64,000 nt of DNA from Labrys miyagiensis (GCF_030160835.1 NZ_BSPC01000059.1:1-64000), one strand, 5' to 3'. Positions 43,171-55,141 are shown, counted from the first letter of the stretch. Numbers and translations are program-made. Notes: a model not told the origin generated them from the sequence alone.

Positions 43171-45228
43171 TCAGCCGGCTGCCTCGATGATCTTCTCCGC
43201 CAACGCCTTGGGCACGGTGGCGTAGCGATCGAGGCGCATGGTGAAGCCGGCGCGGCCCTGGGACAGCGAGCGAAGCCGGTTCACATAGTTGAACAGGTTC
43301 GCCAGCGGCACATGGGCCACGATCTCATGCAGGCCACGGGCTTCGGCCGACCCGACGATCGTGCCGCGCCGGGACTGGAGGTCGCCGATGATGGCGCCGA
43401 TCGCTTCGGCCGGCGTCGCGATCTCCACCCGCATCACCGGTTCGAGCAGAACCGGTGCGGCCTGCGGAAAGGCGAGCCGGAAGGCTTCTCGGGTGGCGAT
43501 CTCGAAGGCCAGCGCGGACGAATCCTTCTCATGCACCGCGCCGTCGAGCAACTCCGCCTTGAGGCCGACAAGCGGGTAGCCGGCAAGGCCACCTTCCTGC
43601 AGGCAACTCCTGAGCGCCTTCTCGATCGCCGGCAGATAAGCCTTCGGCACGGCGCCGCCGACCACGCGGTTCTCGAAGACGAGGCCGTGCTGGTCCGAGG
43701 GCACCGGCTCGAAGGCCAGGCGCAGGCGGGCGAACTGGCCCGAGCCGCCATTCTGCTTGCGCAGCATATGGTCGATCTCGGTCCGCGCCGTGATGGCCTC
43801 GCGATAGGCGACGCTGGGCGGCCCCAGACGCGCCGGGATGCCGGCCTCGTCCATCAGGCTTTCGAGCGCGATGGCAAGGTGCAGTTCGCCCATGCCGCGT
43901 AGCAGCGTCTCGCCGGTCTCGGCATCGACCGAAACCCGCAGCGACGGGTCCTCGCGCGCCATCAAGGCGAGCGCCTCGCCGAGCTTTTCGCGATCGGCCG
44001 CCACGAGCGGCTCGATCACCGCTTCGATCACCGGTTCCGGCGTCTGGAAGCCGGCGAGCAGCACAGGTCTCGCCGGATCGCACAGGGTTTCCCCGGAGCG
44101 CGCCGCCTTGAGGCCTGTTACCGCGACGATGTCGCCCGCCATGGCCTCCTCGATCTCGGTCTCCTCCGCCGCATGCATGCGCAGGATGCGGCCGACCCGC
44201 TCGCTCTGCCCCGTCGAGGCGTTGAGCAGGGTCTGGCCGCGCCGCAGCCGCCCGGCATAGAGGCGGATGAAGGCGAGCGTGCCGAAGCGGCTCGCCTGGA
44301 TCTTGGAGACCAGAGCGACCACGCGCGCCTGCTCGTCGGGAGCAAGCGGGATGGCCTTGCCAGTCGCAAGATCCCGCCCTTCGACCTCGGCACGATCGGC
44401 CGGCGAGGGACAATAGTCCACCACCGCGTCCAGCAAGGGCTGGATGCCGATATTGCGCGCGGCCGAACCGCAGAGCACCGCCGTGATCCGGCCGGCGAGC
44501 GTCGCCTTGCGGATCAACTCCTTGAGGATCCCAGCGTCGATGTCATCGTCCTTCTCCAGATAGAGGGCCATCGCCTCGTCGTCAGCCTCGGCCAGGCGCT
44601 CGACGAGCGCACGGCGGCGGCCGATGGCGAGGGCGACCAACTGTTCGGGCAGGGCGACGGCGCGCGGATGCGTCTCGCCCTTGTCCCAGGTCCAGGCCGT
44701 GAGGCCGACAAGATCCACCACGCCCCGGAAGTCGCCTTCCGAGCCGATCGGCATCTGCACTGCCAGTGGGGTCGCGGGCAGGCGCTCGCCGATCTCGGCC
44801 ACGACGCGATCGAAATTGGCGCCGGGCTGGTCCATCTTGTTGACGAAGGCGATGCGTGGCACGCCGAGCCTGTCGGCCTGCCGCCACACCGCTTCCGACT
44901 GTGGCTGCACGCCTGCGACGGCCGAGAACAGGGCCACCGCACCGTCCAGTACGCGCAGCGACTGCTCGACCTCGATGGTGAAGTCGGCATGGCCGGGCGT
45001 GTCGAGGATGGTGATCTGGTGGCCGTTCCAGCCGCAGGAGGTCGCCGCCGAGGAGATGGTGATGCCGTGCTTCTTTTCGAGCGCACGCCAGTCCAGCTCG
45101 GCGGTGCCGTCATGCACTTCGCCGATCCTGTGCAGCCTGCCGGTATCGAACAGGATGCGTTCGGTAAGGGTGGTCTTGCCGGCATCGATATGGGCCATGA
45201 TGCCGATATTGCGGATATGAGTTCTCAT
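43171..45228 (-). CDS. Second translation elongation factor G-like GTPase
   Basis: The 685-residue protein has all five EF-G domains. G1 is AHIDAGKTT (12-20), G3 is DTPGHADF and G4 is NKMD. In switch I the universally conserved Arg before Gly-Ile-Thr-Ile is His (KKHGITI, 51-58). The gene is outside an str-type operon (no rpsL, rpsG or tuf), so it is probably an accessory EF-G2 and not the housekeeping copy. The role could be ribosome recycling, stress translation or ribosome protection. ATG 45228 has GGGGCAAAG upstream; the longer frame would add 26 unlikely residues. Confidence 0.9.
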   Translation of the reverse strand: MRTHIRNIGIMAHIDAGKTTLTERILFDTGRLHRIGEVHDGTAELDWRALEKKHGITISSAATSCGWNGHQITILDTPGHADFTIEVEQSLRVLDGAVALFSAVAGVQPQSEAVWRQADRLGVPRIAFVNKMDQPGANFDRVVAEIGERLPATPLAVQMPIGSEGDFRGVVDLVGLTAWTWDKGETHPRAVALPEQLVALAIGRRRALVERLAEADDEAMALYLEKDDDIDAGILKELIRKATLAGRITAVLCGSAARNIGIQPLLDAVVDYCPSPADRAEVEGRDLATGKAIPLAPDEQARVVALVSKIQASRFGTLAFIRLYAGRLRRGQTLLNASTGQSERVGRILRMHAAEETEIEEAMAGDIVAVTGLKAARSGETLCDPARPVLLAGFQTPEPVIEAVIEPLVAADREKLGEALALMAREDPSLRVSVDAETGETLLRGMGELHLAIALESLMDEAGIPARLGPPSVAYREAITARTEIDHMLRKQNGGSGQFARLRLAFEPVPSDQHGLVFENRVVGGAVPKAYLPAIEKALRSCLQEGGLAGYPLVGLKAELLDGAVHEKDSSALAFEIATREAFRLAFPQAAPVLLEPVMRVEIATPAEAIGAIIGDLQSRRGTIVGSAEARGLHEIVAHVPLANLFNYVNRLRSLSQGRAGFTMRLDRYATVPKALAEKIIEAAG

Positions 45229-45509
45229 CGCTTTGCCCCGAAAGGACGCGCGGCCGCAAGCCGCTGCGCCGGGCCGAAGACAAAAGCCGCATGATGGCGC
45301 ACGCATGGATTGCGTGGCGTTCAGCAGGCTTCATTTTCTGGGATCATGCCAGGGCGGTATCCGCGATACCGAGGGCTGGCGAGGGAGGCGCGACGATCTG
45401 ACGGGAGCTCAGCACGCCTCCCGAACGCTGCTATCTTCCGTCATGGGTAACCTCCTGCAGGCCTCTTGGCCGAAGGGGTAGATCGTATAAGCGAGGGCTC
45501 TTGTCAATG
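45229..45509. other. Intergenic, nothing recognised
   Basis: No gene or repeat is recognised. It should contain the promoter of the EF-G-like gene. Confidence 0.4.
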
Positions 45510-45594
45510 CCGGGAGCGCGGACATCTTGTCCGCTCTAGGAAAAGTTACGTTCGACGACAAAAGGAAGAGCGGACAAGATGTCCGCGCTCCCGG
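45510..45594. repeat. R1 twin-hairpin element, copy C
   Basis: The arms are CGGGAGCGCGGACATCTTG plus TCCGCTCT and the inverse. One base in the loop region differs from copies A and B, and the change is present in both arms. The right end is adjacent to the rdgB stop codon. Confidence 0.85.
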
Positions 45595-46203
45595 TTATTT
45601 CAGGCAGGCCGCCGCCAGCTGCTGGAACGACCTGGCCCGGTGCGAGATCTTGTTCTTCTCGGCTTCCGGCATTTCGGCGAAGGTCTGGTCCGAGCCGTCG
45701 GGCTGGAACATCGGGTCGTAGCCATGGCCGTGGGCGCCCCGGGTCGGCCAGACCAGCGTGCCCTCGGCGCGGCCCTCGAAGGTCTCGCTGTGGCCGTCGG
45801 GCCAGACCAAGGTGAGCACGGAGACGAAAGTGCCGCGGCGCTGCGCCGGCGCGGCGGCGCCGACGGCGAGGAGCTCGTCCTGCGCCTTCTGCATGGCGAC
45901 GTCCCAGCTGCGGGCCGGGCCGGCCCAGTCCGCCGTGTAGACGCCTGGAGCGCCGCGCAGGGCCTCGATGCAGAGGCCCGAATCGTCGGCCAGCGCCGGC
46001 AGGCCGGTGGCTTCCAGCGCGGCGAGCGCCTTGATGCGGGCGTTCTCCACGAAGGTCGTGCCGGTCTCCTCCGGCACCGGCAGGCCGAGCTGGCCGACCG
46101 AGACGACATCCACGCCAAACGGCGACATCAGGGCCTGGAATTCGGCGAGCTTGCCATTGTTGTGCGTGGCCAGCACCAGCCTGCCCGATAGGCGGCGGCC
46201 CAT
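45595..46203 (-). CDS. rdgB: XTP/dITP diphosphatase (non-canonical purine NTP pyrophosphatase)
   Basis: The 202-residue Ham1/RdgB protein hydrolyses XTP, dITP and ITP to monophosphates, keeping deaminated purines out of nucleic acids. It has LVLATHNNGKLAEF at the start, ADDSGLCIEAL in the centre and GHGYDPMFQPDG near the end, all family signatures. The ATG overlaps the rph stop (TGATG), so the genes are translationally coupled. The rph-rdgB order is common in Alphaproteobacteria. The stop codon is adjacent to an R1 element. Confidence 0.96.
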   Translation of the reverse strand: MGRRLSGRLVLATHNNGKLAEFQALMSPFGVDVVSVGQLGLPVPEETGTTFVENARIKALAALEATGLPALADDSGLCIEALRGAPGVYTADWAGPARSWDVAMQKAQDELLAVGAAAPAQRRGTFVSVLTLVWPDGHSETFEGRAEGTLVWPTRGAHGHGYDPMFQPDGSDQTFAEMPEAEKNKISHRARSFQQLAAACLK

Positions 46204-46916
46204 CAGGCGACGGCCTTCTTCTGGAGGTCGACCAGTTCGCCGATGCCCTTGCGCGCCAGCGCCAGCATTTCGAGGAACTGCGCCTCGCTGAAGGGTGCGC
46301 CCTCGGCCGTGCCCTGGATCTCGACCAGGCCGCCGGCGCCTGTCATCACGAAATTGGCGTCCGTCATCGCTTCCGAATCCTCGACATAATCGAGGTCGAG
46401 CACCGCCACCCCCTTGGAAATGCCGCAGGAGATGGCCGCGACATGGTCCTTGATCGGGCTGACGGTGAGCATCTTGCGTTCCATCATCCAGCGTACGCAT
46501 TCCTGCAGGGCGATGAAGCCGCCGGTGATCGAGGCGGTGCGGGTGCCGCCATCGGCCTGCAGCACGTCGCAATCGATGGTGATCTGCTTTTCGCCCAGGC
46601 GCACCAGGTCGACGACGGCGCGCAGGGAGCGGCCGACCAGGCGCTGGATCTCCTGGGTGCGGCCCGAGGGCTTGCCGGAGGTCGATTCGCGCCGGGTGCG
46701 CTCATGCGTGGCGCGCGGCAGCATGGCATATTCGGCCGTGACCCAGCCCTTGCCGGTGCCACGCAGCCAGGCCGGCGGCTTTTCTTCCAGGCTCGCCGTG
46801 CACAGCACATGGGTTTCGCCGAACTTGATCAGGCAGGAGCCTTCGGCATAGCGGGCGACATTGCGCTCGATCGAAACGGGGCGCAGCTCATCGGGCGCAC
46901 GGCGGGAAGGACGCAT
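46203..46916 (-). CDS. rph: Ribonuclease PH
   Basis: The 237-residue phosphorolytic 3'-5' exoribonuclease trims tRNA 3' ends. It has [18 protein letters not shown] at the start, [20 protein letters not shown] with the phosphate-binding Arg, and [20 protein letters not shown]. These are unmistakable. ATG 46916 has TGGAGA nine bases upstream. It is followed by rdgB in the same operon. The usual divergent hrcA gene of many relatives is not present. Confidence 0.97.
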   Translation of the reverse strand: MRPSRRAPDELRPVSIERNVARYAEGSCLIKFGETHVLCTASLEEKPPAWLRGTGKGWVTAEYAMLPRATHERTRRESTSGKPSGRTQEIQRLVGRSLRAVVDLVRLGEKQITIDCDVLQADGGTRTASITGGFIALQECVRWMMERKMLTVSPIKDHVAAISCGISKGVAVLDLDYVEDSEAMTDANFVMTGAGGLVEIQGTAEGAPFSEAQFLEMLALARKGIGELVDLQKKAVA

Positions 46917-47554
46917 CACAATCTCCAAGAAATCCGGGCGCCTTGTAGCCCGCCGGGGATTGTCTGTCACGGCCGATTGCCGGGTGCCGTTGAATGAACC
47001 TTGCACTACGGATGTGAGACAACCTCCTCCCACTCGGGGAGGGAAATCGGCAAGAACTATCGCTGAGAAAGCATGACGCGTTGGAAGACCTTATACGGGA
47101 TGTTCATCGCAGCCCTGTAGCCAGCGTGAAGAGCCCCAGAGGAGACAGGCTTTTTTTGGTGGCATCCTGCTTACGCAAAGCCAGATTTTACTATCGGATC
47201 GCGGCCCCACGACGAGGCGGAGGGGGTGAATGTCAGGGGAATTTTTGACCGACTTGGAGCAATGCGAATGCCGGACGTTATTCTTTCGATTTGATGCCGT
47301 TGCGTAATTTGCTATCGTTGGCAGCATAGGGGCGTATATTGCGCATTCAGATTGCAGGGATAAAGGAACGGTCGAGTAGCGTCGACGGCGTGATGCGCAT
47401 CAACAACGAATTGCGGGAGCGTGACATTAACGTGACATGGCATACCGCAAGGGAGCATTTTATTCCGTCTTGCGAAACAACGTGTGTAGAGAATCTCAGC
47501 TGAGGAAGGCGCATAGCCGCGTCAGTCCCCTGCTGTATCGTCTGGAAAGTCGCG
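46917..47554. other. Intergenic region, no gene supported
   Basis: Short frames occur on both strands, none with protein-like composition or ribosome sites. It must hold the rph promoter on one side and the AraC-gene promoter on the other. Around 47360-47440 the composition is more AT-rich than the genes. Confidence 0.4.
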
Positions 47555-48628
47555 ATGCACGAAAGCTTCGAACCGAACAGATCGATCCGGGCGGAAGGGC
47601 CCTGGGACAGTCAATTGTGGCGGTGGCAGCCTTCCAAGGGGCGCTGGTCGCCCGAACGCCATGGCCTGCCGCGCACAACCGTATTCCTTTCCCTCGATAC
47701 GGCCCACGAACGCCCGAAGAACCGCTACGAATTCTGGCGGCATATCGCGCTTTACGATATCGACGGCCATCCCCGCCGCTACGATTCGCCCGAAGGCTTC
47801 CAGGCTGCCGCATCCGGACTGGTTGGGCCAACCGCCAGCCTGTTTTCCTACCAGAGTGACGCCCTGTCGGGCGAACGGACGCAAGCCGGGCGGCGCAGCG
47901 ACGGCTGGGACGACGCATCGCTCGGCCTGCTCATCGATGGCGAGCGCCAGCATGCAGAGGGGGACTATCGCACCATCACCGGCCCCGGCCAGTTCTTTGC
48001 CTATGACGCCGGCCGCGACAGCCTGGTGCGCTGCTCCAGGAGCCGCGGGGTGGTGATCGCCATGCGCCGGCGTGTGCTCGAGGCGGCGCTGGGCGCCCCA
48101 GTGCCGCCTTCCGCCATTCTGGCTGAGATCGTGGGCAAGTCGGCGCTGGCGCCCTTCCTGGCGTCGCAGATGCGCCTGCTCGGCGAACTGGCCGGCACGC
48201 TCTGCGAGGCCGACAGAGCCATCATGCTGCAGAACACCGTCGATCTCGTCACCATGGCCCTGCGCAGGGCCGACAAGAAAGAAGTGCTCGACGAGGAGAA
48301 CGGGCCGCGGGGCCTTCTGCTGGCGGCGCTCAACGTCATCCAGGCGAGCCTCTCCAACGCCCTGCTCGGTCCGGAGATGCTCGCCACCGCGCTCGGCTGC
48401 TCGCGTGCCAAGCTCTACCGGGCCTTTGCCGAATATGGCCTGACCATCTCGGCGGTCATCCGCGAAACGCGCCTCAAGCAGGCGCGGGTCATGATCGAGA
48501 GCCTGCTGCCAGAAATCTCGATCGCCGAAATAGGCATGCGCTGCGGCTTCCTCGACCCTGCCAATTTCAGCCGCAATTTCCGGCTCTATTTTGGGGTGAG
48601 TCCCACGGAACTTCGGCGGCGGGGTTGA
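47555..48628 (+). CDS. AraC-family transcription regulator
   Basis: The 357-residue protein carries a C-terminal AraC DNA-binding domain with two helix-turn-helix motifs (LATALGCSRAKLYRAFAE, then IAEIGMRCGFLDPANFSRNFRLYFGVSPTELR). The N-terminal 220 residues fit the AraC_binding_2-like cupin sensor group. The ligand and target are unknown, and the adjacent genes (rph, mdh) are housekeeping, so the regulon is probably elsewhere. The ATG at 47555 is chosen; the ribosome site is weak. Confidence 0.88.
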   Translation: MHESFEPNRSIRAEGPWDSQLWRWQPSKGRWSPERHGLPRTTVFLSLDTAHERPKNRYEFWRHIALYDIDGHPRRYDSPEGFQAAASGLVGPTASLFSYQSDALSGERTQAGRRSDGWDDASLGLLIDGERQHAEGDYRTITGPGQFFAYDAGRDSLVRCSRSRGVVIAMRRRVLEAALGAPVPPSAILAEIVGKSALAPFLASQMRLLGELAGTLCEADRAIMLQNTVDLVTMALRRADKKEVLDEENGPRGLLLAALNVIQASLSNALLGPEMLATALGCSRAKLYRAFAEYGLTISAVIRETRLKQARVMIESLLPEISIAEIGMRCGFLDPANFSRNFRLYFGVSPTELRRRG

Positions 48629-49963
<1,335 letters not shown>

Positions 49964-49990
49964 TCCTGCCCGCCACCGGAGCCCAATGCC

Positions 49991-51190
49991 ATGAACATCC
50001 ACGAATACCAGGCCAAGGCCGTGCTGAAGGAATTCGGCCTGCCTGTGTCGCGCGGCGGCGCGGCGCTCACGGTCGAGGAAGCCGTCCGCGCCGCCCAGGA
50101 CCTGCCCGGCCCGCTTTATGTGGTGAAGTCGCAGATCCATGCCGGCGGCCGTGGCAAGGGCAAGTTCAAGGAACTGCCTCCCGAAGCCAAGGGTGGCGTG
50201 CGCCTCGCCAAGTCGATCGACGAGGTCAAGGCCAATGCCGCCGAGATGCTCGGTAACACGCTGGTGACGGTGCAGACCGGTCCGGCCGGCAAGCAGGTCA
50301 ACCGCCTCTATATCGAGGACGGCTCTGACATCGAGAGGGAATTCTATCTGTCCATGCTTGTCGACCGCGAGACCAGCCGCGTCGCTTTCGTGGTCTCCAC
50401 CGAGGGCGGCATGGATATCGAGAAGGTGGCCCATGACAGCCCCGAGAAGATCATCACCTTCTCGGTCGACCCTGCGACCGGCGTGATGCCCCATCACGGC
50501 CTGGCGGTGGCCAAGGCGCTCGGCCTTTCCGGCGATCTCGCCAAGCAGGCGGTTGGCCTCACCACCAAGCTCTATGCCGCCTTCGTCGCCAAGGACATGG
50601 CGATGCTGGAGATCAACCCGCTGATCGTCACCCAGGACAACCAGCTCAAATGCCTGGACGCCAAGATCAGCTTTGACTCCAACGCCCTCTATCGCCATCC
50701 CGATATCGTGGCCCTGCGCGACGAGACCGAGGAGGATCCCAAGGAGATCGAGGCCTCGCGCTACGACCTCTCCTATATCGCTCTCGACGGCTCGATCGGC
50801 TGCATGGTCAACGGCGCCGGCCTTGCCATGGCGACGCTCGACATCATCAAGCTCTATGGCGAGGAGCCGGCGAATTTCCTCGATGTCGGCGGCGGCGCCA
50901 GCAAGGAGAAGGTGACGGCGGCGTTCAAGATCATCACCGCCGACCCGCAGGTGAAGGGCATCCTGGTCAACATCTTTGGCGGCATCATGCGCTGCGACGT
51001 CATCGCCGAGGGCGTGATCGCAGCGGTGCAGGAAGTCGGCCTCACCATCCCGCTGGTGGTGCGGCTCGAAGGCACCAATGTCGAGCTCGGCAAGCAGATC
51101 ATCCGCGAATCCGGCCTGAACGTCATCGCCGCTGATGATCTCGACGATGCCGCCCAGAAGATTGTCAAAGCCGTCCGGGAAACCAAGTAA
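49991..51190 (+). CDS. sucC: Succinyl-CoA synthetase beta subunit
   Basis: The 399-residue protein starts [17 protein letters not shown] and has an ATP-grasp domain ([18 protein letters not shown]) and a C-terminal CoA-ligase domain with [15 protein letters not shown] and [10 protein letters not shown]. With SucD it interconverts succinyl-CoA and succinate with ATP or GTP formation. It overlaps sucD by one base (TAATG). Confidence 0.98.
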   Translation: MNIHEYQAKAVLKEFGLPVSRGGAALTVEEAVRAAQDLPGPLYVVKSQIHAGGRGKGKFKELPPEAKGGVRLAKSIDEVKANAAEMLGNTLVTVQTGPAGKQVNRLYIEDGSDIEREFYLSMLVDRETSRVAFVVSTEGGMDIEKVAHDSPEKIITFSVDPATGVMPHHGLAVAKALGLSGDLAKQAVGLTTKLYAAFVAKDMAMLEINPLIVTQDNQLKCLDAKISFDSNALYRHPDIVALRDETEEDPKEIEASRYDLSYIALDGSIGCMVNGAGLAMATLDIIKLYGEEPANFLDVGGGASKEKVTAAFKIITADPQVKGILVNIFGGIMRCDVIAEGVIAAVQEVGLTIPLVVRLEGTNVELGKQIIRESGLNVIAADDLDDAAQKIVKAVRETK

Positions 51191-52074
51191 TGTCCATCCT
51201 GATCAACAAGAACACCCGCGTCATCTGCCAGGGCTTCACCGGCAAAAACGGCACCTTCCATTCCGAGCAGGCCATCAAATATGGCACGCAGATGGTCGGC
51301 GGCACCTCGCCCGGCAAGGGCGGTTCGCAGCATCTGGGCCTGCCGGTGTTCGACACGGTCGCCGAGGCACGCCATGCCACGGGCGCCGACGCTTCCGTGA
51401 TCTACGTGCCGCCGCCGGGCGCGGCGGACGCGATCTGCGAGGCCATCGATGCCGAGATCCCGCTGATCGTCTGCATCACCGAAGGCATCCCGGTCGCCGA
51501 CATGATCAAGGTCAAGCGGTCGCTGTCGGGCTCCAAGTCGCGCCTGATCGGGCCGAACTGCCCGGGCGTGATGACCTCGGACGAATGCAAGATCGGCATC
51601 ATGCCCGGCAACATCTTCCGCAAGGGGTCGGTGGGCATTGTATCCCGCTCGGGAACGCTTACCTATGAAGCAGTGTTCCAGACCTCGAATGAGGGCCTTG
51701 GCCAGACCACGGCCGTGGGCATCGGCGGCGACCCCGTCAAGGGCACCGAATTCATTGACATGCTTGAGCTTTTTCTCGGTGACCCCGACACCCATTCGAT
51801 CGTCATGATCGGTGAGATCGGCGGCTCGGCCGAGGAAGACGCGGCGCAGTTCCTGATCGACGAGGCCAAGCGCGGCCGCAAGAAGCCGACGGTCGGTTTC
51901 GTAGCTGGACGCACCGCGCCTCCCGGACGACGCATGGGCCATGCCGGCGCCATCATCTCGGGCGGCAAGGGTGATGCCGGCTCGAAGATCGCGGCTCTGG
52001 AAGCGGCCGGCGTGCGGGTTTCGCCGTCGCCGGCGCGCCTGGGCACGACGTTGAGTGAACTTTTGAAGGGCTGA
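51190..52074 (+). CDS. sucD: Succinyl-CoA synthetase alpha subunit
   Basis: The 294-residue CoA-binding subunit starts [21 protein letters not shown] and has [20 protein letters not shown] and the phospho-His segment [10 protein letters not shown]. It forms the heterotetramer with SucC. It is followed by a 107-bp spacer filled with an R1 element before sucA, where many relatives have a short spacer. Confidence 0.98.
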   Translation: MSILINKNTRVICQGFTGKNGTFHSEQAIKYGTQMVGGTSPGKGGSQHLGLPVFDTVAEARHATGADASVIYVPPPGAADAICEAIDAEIPLIVCITEGIPVADMIKVKRSLSGSKSRLIGPNCPGVMTSDECKIGIMPGNIFRKGSVGIVSRSGTLTYEAVFQTSNEGLGQTTAVGIGGDPVKGTEFIDMLELFLGDPDTHSIVMIGEIGGSAEEDAAQFLIDEAKRGRKKPTVGFVAGRTAPPGRRMGHAGAIISGGKGDAGSKIAALEAAGVRVSPSPARLGTTLSELLKG

Positions 52075-52086
52075 GAACGTGCCGAC

Positions 52087-52162
52087 GGAGGGGCGATTAC
52101 CAATCGCCCTTCTTGAAGCGACGAGTATGCCGGAAGGGCGGGCGATCGGTGATCGCCCCTCC
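52087..52162. repeat. R1 twin-hairpin element, copy F, in the sucD-sucA spacer
   Basis: The left arm has the hairpin GGGCGATTACCAATCGCCC. The right arm has GGGCGATCGGTGATCGCCC. Read on one strand the arms are GATT-ACC-AATC and GATC-ACC-GATC, so a T:A stem pair in one arm is replaced by C:G in the other (compensatory change). Confidence 0.85.
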
Positions 52163-52181
52163 AGTTCGAAGGAAAAGGACG

Positions 52182-55130
52182 ATGGATCGTCAAGACGAAC
52201 TGAACGGGCGAGGCTTTGCCTATGGAGGCGACGCCGCCTATCTCGAGGATCTCTACGCGCGCTACGAGGACAACCCGTCTTCGGTGACCGGCGAATGGGC
52301 TTCCTTCTTCGCCGGCCTCGCCGACGACAAGGCGATAGTCGAGAAGAACGCGCGCGGTGCCAGCTGGGCCAGGCCCAACTGGCCGATCGCCGCCAATGGC
52401 GAGCTCGTCTCCGCCCTCGACGGCAATTGGGGCCAGGTCGAGAAGAAGGTCGGCGAGAAGATCAAGGCCAAGGCCCAGGATCAGGGTGCCACCATCACCC
52501 CCGAGGCGGTGCTGCAGGCCACGCGCGATTCGGTGCGCGCCATCATGCTCATCCGCGCCTACCGCATGCGCGGCCATCTCTTCGCCAATCTCGATCCGCT
52601 CGGCCTGCAGGCGCCCCGCGACCATGAGGAACTGCATCCTCAGACCTATGGCTTCTCGGAGAACGACCTCGATCGCAAGATCTTCATCGATCACGTGCTG
52701 GGGCTCGAATTCGCCTCCATCCACGAGATCGAGGTAATCCTCAAGCGCACCTATTGCTCGACGCTCGGCGTCGAGTTCATGCATGTCTCCGATCCCACCC
52801 AGAAGGCCTGGATCCAGCAGCGCATCGAGGGCACGGACAAGGAGATCTCCTTCACCCGCGAGGGCAAGCGCGCCATCCTCAACAAGCTGATCGAGGCCGA
52901 GGGCTTCGAGAAGTTCATCGACGTCAAATATACCGGCACCAAGCGCTTCGGCCTCGATGGTTCGGAGTCGGCCGTTCCGGCGCTGGAGCAGATCATCAAG
53001 CGTGGCGGCGCCCTCGGCGTGCAGGACATCGTGCTGGGCATGGCCCATCGCGGCCGCCTCAACGTGCTCGCGCAGGTGCTGGGCAAGCCGCATCGCGCCA
53101 TCTTCCACGAATTCAAGGGCGGTTCCTACACGCCCGACGATGTGGAAGGCTCGGGCGACGTGAAGTACCATCTGGGTGCTTCCTCGGACCGCGAATTCGA
53201 CGGCAACAAGGTGCATCTGTCGCTCACCGCCAACCCCTCGCATCTGGAGATCGTCGATCCCGTGGTGCTCGGCAAGGTGCGCGCCAAGCAGGACCAGCAT
53301 GACGACGTCAACGCCCGATCGACGGTGATGCCGCTGCTGATCCATGGCGATGCCGCTTTCGCCGGCCAGGGCGTGGTGGCCGAATGCCTGGGCTTGTCGG
53401 GCCTGAAGGGCCACCGCACCGGCGGCTCGATGCATTTCATCATCAACAACCAGATCGGCTTCACCACCTACCCGCGCTATTCGCGCTCCTCGCCCTATCC
53501 CTCCGACGTGGCGAAGATGATCGAGGCACCGATCTTCCATGTGAATGGCGATGATCCGGAAGCGGTCGTGTTTGCAGCCAAGATCGCCACCGAATTCCGG
53601 CAGACCTTCCACAAGCCCGTGGTCATCGACATGTTCTGCTATCGCCGATTCGGTCACAACGAAGGCGACGAGCCGGGCTTCACCCAGCCGCTGATGTACA
53701 AGAAGATTCGCTCGCATCCGGGCGTGGTCGAGATCTACTCGCAGCGCCTGATCGAGGCCGGCGTCGTGACGGCCGGCGAAGTCGACAAGATGAAGTCCGA
53801 CTGGCGGGCGCGCCTAGAGGCCGAATATGAGGCCGGCCAGGCCTACAAGCCCAACAAGGCCGACTGGCTCGACGGCCAATGGGCCGGCCTCAAGGCGATC
53901 GGCGCCACCGACGACGATCCGCGCCGCGGCGCCACCGGCGTCGACGGCGCCAAGCTGACCAATATCGGCATGGCGCTGACCAGGACGCCGGAAGGCTTCC
54001 ATGTCCACAAGACCATCCAGCGCTTCATGGAAACGCGGCGCAAGATGATCGAGATGGGCGAAGGGCTCGACTGGGCGACGGCTGAGGCGCTGGCCTTCGG
54101 CACGCTCTGCGACGAGGGCCATCGCGTGCGGCTCTCAGGCCAGGACTGCGAGCGCGGCACCTTCTCGCAGCGCCATTCGGTGCTGATCGACCAGGAGACC
54201 GAGAAACGCTACACCCCGCTGAAGAACATCCGCGAGGGCCAGGGCAGATACGAGGTCATCAACTCGATGCTCTCCGAAGAGGCCGTGCTTGGCTTCGAGT
54301 ATGGCTATTCGCTGGCCGAGCCGAAGGCGCTGACCTTGTGGGAAGCGCAGTTCGGCGACTTCGCCAACGGCGCGCAGGTGGTGTTCGACCAGTTCATCTC
54401 CTCGGGCGAGCGCAAATGGCTGCGCCTGTCCGGCTTGGTCTGCCTGCTGCCGCATGGCTATGAAGGGCAAGGGCCGGAGCACTCCTCCGCGCGCCTCGAA
54501 CGCTTCCTGCAGATGTGCGCCGAGGACAACATGCAGGTCGCCAACTGCACGACGCCGGCGAACTACTTCCACATTCTCCGCCGCCAGCTCAAGCGCGACA
54601 TCCGCAAGCCCCTGATCCTGATGACGCCGAAGTCGCTGCTGCGCCACAAGCGCTGCGTCTCCAGGCTCAGCGAGCTCGGGGCCGATACGACCTTCCACCG
54701 CATCCTGTGGGACGATGCCCAGTTCGGCACCTCCACCACCAAGCTGGTGGCGGACGAGAAGATCCGGCGCGTCGTGCTGTGCACCGGCAAGGTCTATTAC
54801 GACCTGCTCGACGAACGCGAGAAGCGGGGCATCGACGACATCTATCTGATGCGCGTCGAGCAGCTCTATCCCTTCCCGCTGAAGTCGCTGGCCGCCGAGC
54901 TGTCGCGCTTCCGCAAGGCGGATGTGGTCTGGTGCCAGGAAGAGCCCAAGAACATGGGCTCCTGGTCCTTCGTCGAGCCGTATCTCGAATGGGTGCTCGG
55001 CCAGGCCGGAACCAAGGCCAAGCGCGCCGCTTATGCCGGGCGTCCGGCTTCGGCGGCCACGGCCACGGGCCTGATGTCCAAGCATCTGTTCCAGTTGCAG
55101 GCCTTCACCGACGAAGCGCTGACCATCTGA
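52182..55130 (+). CDS. sucA: 2-oxoglutarate dehydrogenase E1
   Basis: The 982-residue thiamine diphosphate enzyme decarboxylates 2-oxoglutarate in the TCA cycle. It has the N-terminal 2-oxogl_dehyd_N segment (YLEDLYARYEDNPSSV), the thiamine site (GDAAFAGQGVVAE followed by NNQIGFTT), a Transket_pyr domain with LPHGYEGQGPEHSSARLERFLQ, and a C-terminal domain. ATG 52182 has AAGGA upstream. The gene follows an R1 element and precedes a YciI gene. Confidence 0.98.
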   Translation: MDRQDELNGRGFAYGGDAAYLEDLYARYEDNPSSVTGEWASFFAGLADDKAIVEKNARGASWARPNWPIAANGELVSALDGNWGQVEKKVGEKIKAKAQDQGATITPEAVLQATRDSVRAIMLIRAYRMRGHLFANLDPLGLQAPRDHEELHPQTYGFSENDLDRKIFIDHVLGLEFASIHEIEVILKRTYCSTLGVEFMHVSDPTQKAWIQQRIEGTDKEISFTREGKRAILNKLIEAEGFEKFIDVKYTGTKRFGLDGSESAVPALEQIIKRGGALGVQDIVLGMAHRGRLNVLAQVLGKPHRAIFHEFKGGSYTPDDVEGSGDVKYHLGASSDREFDGNKVHLSLTANPSHLEIVDPVVLGKVRAKQDQHDDVNARSTVMPLLIHGDAAFAGQGVVAECLGLSGLKGHRTGGSMHFIINNQIGFTTYPRYSRSSPYPSDVAKMIEAPIFHVNGDDPEAVVFAAKIATEFRQTFHKPVVIDMFCYRRFGHNEGDEPGFTQPLMYKKIRSHPGVVEIYSQRLIEAGVVTAGEVDKMKSDWRARLEAEYEAGQAYKPNKADWLDGQWAGLKAIGATDDDPRRGATGVDGAKLTNIGMALTRTPEGFHVHKTIQRFMETRRKMIEMGEGLDWATAEALAFGTLCDEGHRVRLSGQDCERGTFSQRHSVLIDQETEKRYTPLKNIREGQGRYEVINSMLSEEAVLGFEYGYSLAEPKALTLWEAQFGDFANGAQVVFDQFISSGERKWLRLSGLVCLLPHGYEGQGPEHSSARLERFLQMCAEDNMQVANCTTPANYFHILRRQLKRDIRKPLILMTPKSLLRHKRCVSRLSELGADTTFHRILWDDAQFGTSTTKLVADEKIRRVVLCTGKVYYDLLDEREKRGIDDIYLMRVEQLYPFPLKSLAAELSRFRKADVVWCQEEPKNMGSWSFVEPYLEWVLGQAGTKAKRAAYAGRPASAATATGLMSKHLFQLQAFTDEALTI

Positions 55131-55141
55131 CGGGAGAGACC

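Noticed and set aside
47091-47859. Short frames between rph and the AraC gene
   Set aside because: No conserved pattern; one overlaps the AraC gene in another phase.
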